The position numbers and the translations under genes were made by a program. DNA of 64,000 nucleotides from an uncultured Lachnospiraceae bacterium (GTDB lineage: Bacteria > Bacillota > Clostridia > Lachnospirales > Lachnospiraceae), in contig CAJURH010000002.1 in assembly GCA_910588775.1 (NCBI GenBank), positions 62,001 to 126,000 of the forward strand, written 5' to 3'. Positions within the stretch are counted from its first letter, which is position 1. Every line of letters starts with the position of its first letter. The notes under the pieces are model-generated. The model was not told the DNA's origin and did not search any database. It saw only the letters and a list, made by a program, of their open reading frames with translations. Shown here one piece after another: positions 60,924 to 64,000 of this stretch.

Positions 60924-63900
60924 ATGAAGAAAAGATATGTGCAGGCAATGCTGGCCGGGATGACGGCCATGGTTACGCTGACCAGTTCGATGAGCGGCGT
61001 CTATGCGGCGGCCGTGAATAAGGAGCAGACCGTATACATCAATGCGGACGAGAGTGGGAACGCCCAGGATGTGATTGTCAGCAACTGGCTAAAAAATATG
61101 GAGAACAATCATTCACTGACAGACAAAAGCGATCTCAGCGACATTGAGAACGTGAAAGGCGACGAAGAATTCACCCAGAGCGGGGACGGAACCCTCACCT
61201 GGAAAGCGGGTGGTAACGACATTTATTACCAGGGAAAAACCACGGAGGAACTTCCCGTGTCGGTGAAAATGACCTACTATCTGGACGGCAATAAGATTCA
61301 GCCGTCCCAGTTGGCGGGAAAAAGCGGCAAGGTGAAAATCCGCATTGATTACGAGAATCATTCCCAACAGACACGGGTAGTAGGTGGGAAACAGGAACAG
61401 ATCAGCACGCCGTTTCTGATGACCACCGGGATGATTCTGCCAGTGGAGACTTTCTCAAACGTGGAAGTGACCAATGGAAAAGTGATTTCCGATGGAAAAA
61501 ACAACATTGTGATAGGCATGGGGTTTCCGGGATTATCCGACAGTCTGAAGCTTTCGGAAGTGAAAGGCATGGAAGATGAGAAAATCCCCGATTACGTGGA
61601 GATCTCCGCCACGGTTTCTGATTTCTCTCTGGCTATGACGGCCACGGTGGCCACAACGGGAACCTTGTCCCATTTGGGATTGGATAATGTGGAGGATCTG
61701 GACGATTTGAAGAAGAACATGGAGAAACTGACCAGTTCTTCCAAAACTTTGGTGAAGGGCAGCAAAAGCCTCCAGGATGGCATAAAGGAGCTGGACGCTT
61801 CCACAGATGCTTTTGTAACGGGACTCAACAGCGCGGACAGCGGGGCCGGGCAGTTGAAAAGCGGCGTCGACACAATGAATGCCAAGAAAGGCGATCTGAT
61901 TTCCGGGATTGACCAGTTGGTCAGTGGCATTGACTCGCTGGATGACGGCGCGGGGAGTCTGCAAAAAGGCGTGGCCGACTATACAAAAGGCGCCGAAAGC
62001 TTGGGAGCGGGAATCGGCAAAGTGCACACAGGGGCTACCGAATTGAAAGGCGGCATAGATACATTAAATGGCAAAAAGAAAGAATTAACCGACGGGGTGA
62101 ATCAACTGGCCACAGGCGCCAAAGAGTTAAACGCTGGCGCGGGGAGTTTGCAAAAGGGCGTAAACGATTATACAAAAGGCGCAAAAAATGTGGGAGAAGG
62201 AATCGGCAAAGTGCACACAGGAGCCACCGAATTGAAAGGCGGCATAGATACATTAAATGGCAAAAAGAAAGAGCTGACCGACGGGGTTGCGGCGCTGGGA
62301 GAAGGCGGAGGCCAGTTAAACAGCGGAGCCCAGGCGTTGGAATCCGGCATAGCGGCATACACGCAAGGCGCCAGCCAGTTAGATGGTGGGCTGCAGCAGT
62401 TAAATGGCATCCTTCAGTCGCAGTTAGGCCAGATGGATGAGCTGCCCGGGGCTGTGCAGAGTCTCCAGGAAGGTTGTGGCGCGTTAAGCGCAGGCGCCCA
62501 GAGCCTGCAGGAAGGAGCCCAGACGGTGCAGGACAATTCCCAGGAGTTTCTAAGCAAAGTAGCCCAGGTGGGCGATGCGGCGAAAGGAGCGTCTGTTCTG
62601 ACCCAGCAAGCGTCCGCGCTGTCCGCCCAGGCGCAGAAGCTTTTGGAAAATCAAGGCGGTGGTTCTTCCATAAGCCTTCAGATGCAGGCGGCAAAACAGG
62701 CCCAGGAAGCTGTGGCCCAGGAAAATGCGGCGGTGAATCTAGCGGCCAATATCCAGGCAAACCAGCAGCAGGAGGAAAATGTGAGAGCGGCTGCAGCCGC
62801 GACGGGACTGGATGAAGAGCAGACTGTGGCGCTGCTGGGGGCTTTAGGCGGCATTACGCTAGACGTAGGCGTGCAGACCAGTCCCACCGTAGACGTTTGT
62901 GAGGAGACGCAAAGTGGCGGCGAGGCTGCGGAGCTGGCGAGAATTAGCGGAGAGCTGGCCGGGATACAGACGCAGATGGACGTTATTTCCAGCGGACTTG
63001 CCGTCATAGATACGGCGGAAACGGAAGCGAAAATCCAGGCGTTATCAGAGGGAGCAGGCCGTGCCGTGCAGGGCGCCCAGGATATGCAGGCCGGCTCAGA
63101 GAAACTGGGTGCAGCCGCAGGCGCGCTAAGCGGCTTTGGAGAAATGTCGAAACAATTATCGGACAGCGTGCAACAGCTCTCGGCGGGGAGCGCACAGTTG
63201 TGTAGCAAAAACAGTGAGCTGAATCAGGGCGCGGCCAGTCTGACTGGAGGGACGAAAGCCTTAAATACCGGGATTGCATCCCTGGCAAAAGGCTCACAGG
63301 CATTGAGCGGCGGCGTATCGCAACTGTCCTCTGGAGCCAATTCTCTGGTGGCGGGAACGAAAGAGTTGAAGAAAGGTTCCGACGCTCTAGTGGCCAACAA
63401 TGCGGCCCTCAATAGCGGAGCGGCCCAGCTAGCCACTGGCAGTCAGAAACTGGCCAAGGGTGGAAACAAGCTGAAATCCGGCGCTACAACTTTAAGCAGT
63501 GGCGTATCCCAGTTATCCGCCGGAGCGAAATCCCTGGCGTCTGGAACCGGAGAGCTGAAAAAAGGTTCGGATACGCTTATTTCCAACAATGGAACGCTCA
63601 ATGGCGGAGCGGCCCAACTGACGGCGGGAAGCCAGAAACTGGCCAGTGGCGCAGGCGCGTTAAAATCCGGCGCGTCCACGTTGAGCAGCGGCATTGGACA
63701 GTTGGCCACAGGAGCCGCTTCCCTAAAAGACGGAACCGGCAAGCTGGCCAGCGGCGGAAAAGCATTAAAAGCCGGGACCAATAAGCTGTACGACGGTTCC
63801 AGGGAACTGTCCGCTGGCATGAAAAAATTTGACAAAGAAGGCATCCAGAAATTATCCGATACCATAAATGGTGGAATACAGGACGTGCTGAACCGGTTGA

Positions 63901-64000
63901 AAGCGGTGGAAGACGCAGACAAAGCGTACAAAGCGTTTGACGGACAGACAGATGACATGGACGGATCGGTGAAATTCGTCATTGAAACCGCTGGGATTGA
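60924..64000 (+). CDS. YhgE/Pip-like exported protein with extensive heptad-like repeats (partial)
   Basis: The frame is open from ATG 60924 (AGGAGG about eleven bases upstream) to the right edge, so at least 1025 residues are present and the C-terminus is cut off. A signal peptide (about 1-30, ending SMSGVYAA) is followed by a globular domain (about 31-220). Then come some 700 residues of L/A-x2-G-x3-L repeats (LxxGxxxLxxG, e.g. LASGAGALKSGASTLSSG), like the phage-infection/YhgE family, which should form a long helical stalk. Next to MMPL it may form a cell-envelope-spanning export or adhesion device. The last visible residues are a less repetitive segment, so the true end is probably close. 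Confidence 0.8.
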   Translation, partial: MKKRYVQAMLAGMTAMVTLTSSMSGVYAAAVNKEQTVYINADESGNAQDVIVSNWLKNMENNHSLTDKSDLSDIENVKGDEEFTQSGDGTLTWKAGGNDIYYQGKTTEELPVSVKMTYYLDGNKIQPSQLAGKSGKVKIRIDYENHSQQTRVVGGKQEQISTPFLMTTGMILPVETFSNVEVTNGKVISDGKNNIVIGMGFPGLSDSLKLSEVKGMEDEKIPDYVEISATVSDFSLAMTATVATTGTLSHLGLDNVEDLDDLKKNMEKLTSSSKTLVKGSKSLQDGIKELDASTDAFVTGLNSADSGAGQLKSGVDTMNAKKGDLISGIDQLVSGIDSLDDGAGSLQKGVADYTKGAESLGAGIGKVHTGATELKGGIDTLNGKKKELTDGVNQLATGAKELNAGAGSLQKGVNDYTKGAKNVGEGIGKVHTGATELKGGIDTLNGKKKELTDGVAALGEGGGQLNSGAQALESGIAAYTQGASQLDGGLQQLNGILQSQLGQMDELPGAVQSLQEGCGALSAGAQSLQEGAQTVQDNSQEFLSKVAQVGDAAKGASVLTQQASALSAQAQKLLENQGGGSSISLQMQAAKQAQEAVAQENAAVNLAANIQANQQQEENVRAAAAATGLDEEQTVALLGALGGITLDVGVQTSPTVDVCEETQSGGEAAELARISGELAGIQTQMDVISSGLAVIDTAETEAKIQALSEGAGRAVQGAQDMQAGSEKLGAAAGALSGFGEMSKQLSDSVQQLSAGSAQLCSKNSELNQGAASLTGGTKALNTGIASLAKGSQALSGGVSQLSSGANSLVAGTKELKKGSDALVANNAALNSGAAQLATGSQKLAKGGNKLKSGATTLSSGVSQLSAGAKSLASGTGELKKGSDTLISNNGTLNGGAAQLTAGSQKLASGAGALKSGASTLSSGIGQLATGAASLKDGTGKLASGGKALKAGTNKLYDGSRELSAGMKKFDKEGIQKLSDTINGGIQDVLNRLKAVEDADKAYKAFDGQTDDMDGSVKFVIETAGI
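61982..62290 (+). repeat. Long internal direct repeat in the stalk gene
   Basis: The segment from about 61982 (ACAAAAGGCGCC...) recurs from about 62171, 189 bases (63 codons) later, with near-identical DNA over more than 100 bases, including ATCGGCAAAGTGCACACAGG and GGCGGCATAGATACATTAAA. Weaker copies of the same units extend through 63240-63790. Confidence 0.75.

Noticed and set aside
62035..63982. Several long minus-strand frames at the right end
   Set aside because: They mirror the LxxG repeats of the plus-strand stalk gene; composition is Pro/Ser/Ala-rich, as expected from reading such codons backwards.

Overview
The window reads as a chromosomal segment of a motile, Gram-positive anaerobe of the class Clostridia, most likely a gut Lachnospiraceae. 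This rests on a single long fla/che operon with clostridial features (FlbD, a TIGR02530-type protein, a two-domain FliY, CheC, CheD, CheV), a DnaD/DnaC-like/PRPP-synthetase cluster, clear AGGAGG ribosome binding sites, frequent TTG/GTG starts, a ZTP-type riboswitch before fhs, and short four-helix-bundle receptors. The species is not identified.

Layout. 1-3560: the tail of an unrecognised gene, then a leftward dnaD-dnaC-prs operon. 3812-30429: a rightward flagellar/chemotaxis operon from a consensus-like sigma-A promoter: flgB, fliE, fliF, fliG, fliH, fliI, fliJ, fliK, flgD, a TIGR02530-type gene, flgE, flbD, motA, motB, fliM, cheY, flgC, fliY, fliO, fliP, fliQ, fliR, flhB, flhA, fliA, two flgF/flgG-type genes, cheC, cheD, cheV and an EAL-HDOD gene. 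flgC is not beside flgB; fliL, flhF and flhG are absent. 30449-32251: a leftward pair, a ParA-type ATPase and a protein with an acidic disordered linker ending in a ComFB domain. 32350-35721: a late flagellar unit (fliD, fliS, FlgN/FliT-like chaperone) behind a sigma-28-like promoter. 35990-39100: a C39-like secreted peptidase, an FtsE-like ATPase without FtsX, and a second FliD-like protein. 39369-52295: a nucleotidyltransferase-fold protein with a 15-bp tandem repeat, tRNA-Arg(ACG), mgsA, a DUF1700-like protein, riboswitch-fhs, a receptor, a rhodanese, an RNA methyltransferase, a CstA transporter, rdgB and a phosphodiesterase. 52489-53540: an XRE regulator and relics of nonulosonic-acid (neuB/neuA) genes. 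53552-57905: a GltD-like oxidoreductase, ispF, araD and an FGGY kinase, leftward. 58003-64000: a TetR regulator divergent from an MMPL transporter and a huge heptad-repeat exported protein that runs off the end.

How it works together. The first operon builds the export gate, basal body, hook, motor and switch, then FliA. FliA probably turns on fliD-fliS and the second fliD-like gene. CheY, CheC, CheD, CheV and FliY give the Bacillus-type phosphatase and adaptation branch; CheA, CheW, CheB, CheR and flagellin must be encoded elsewhere. The ParA/ComFB pair sits between the early and late flagellar units in a genome segment lacking FlhF/FlhG and is the best candidate here for an undescribed system. 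Two families of dispersed, foldable intergenic repeats also recur through the window.
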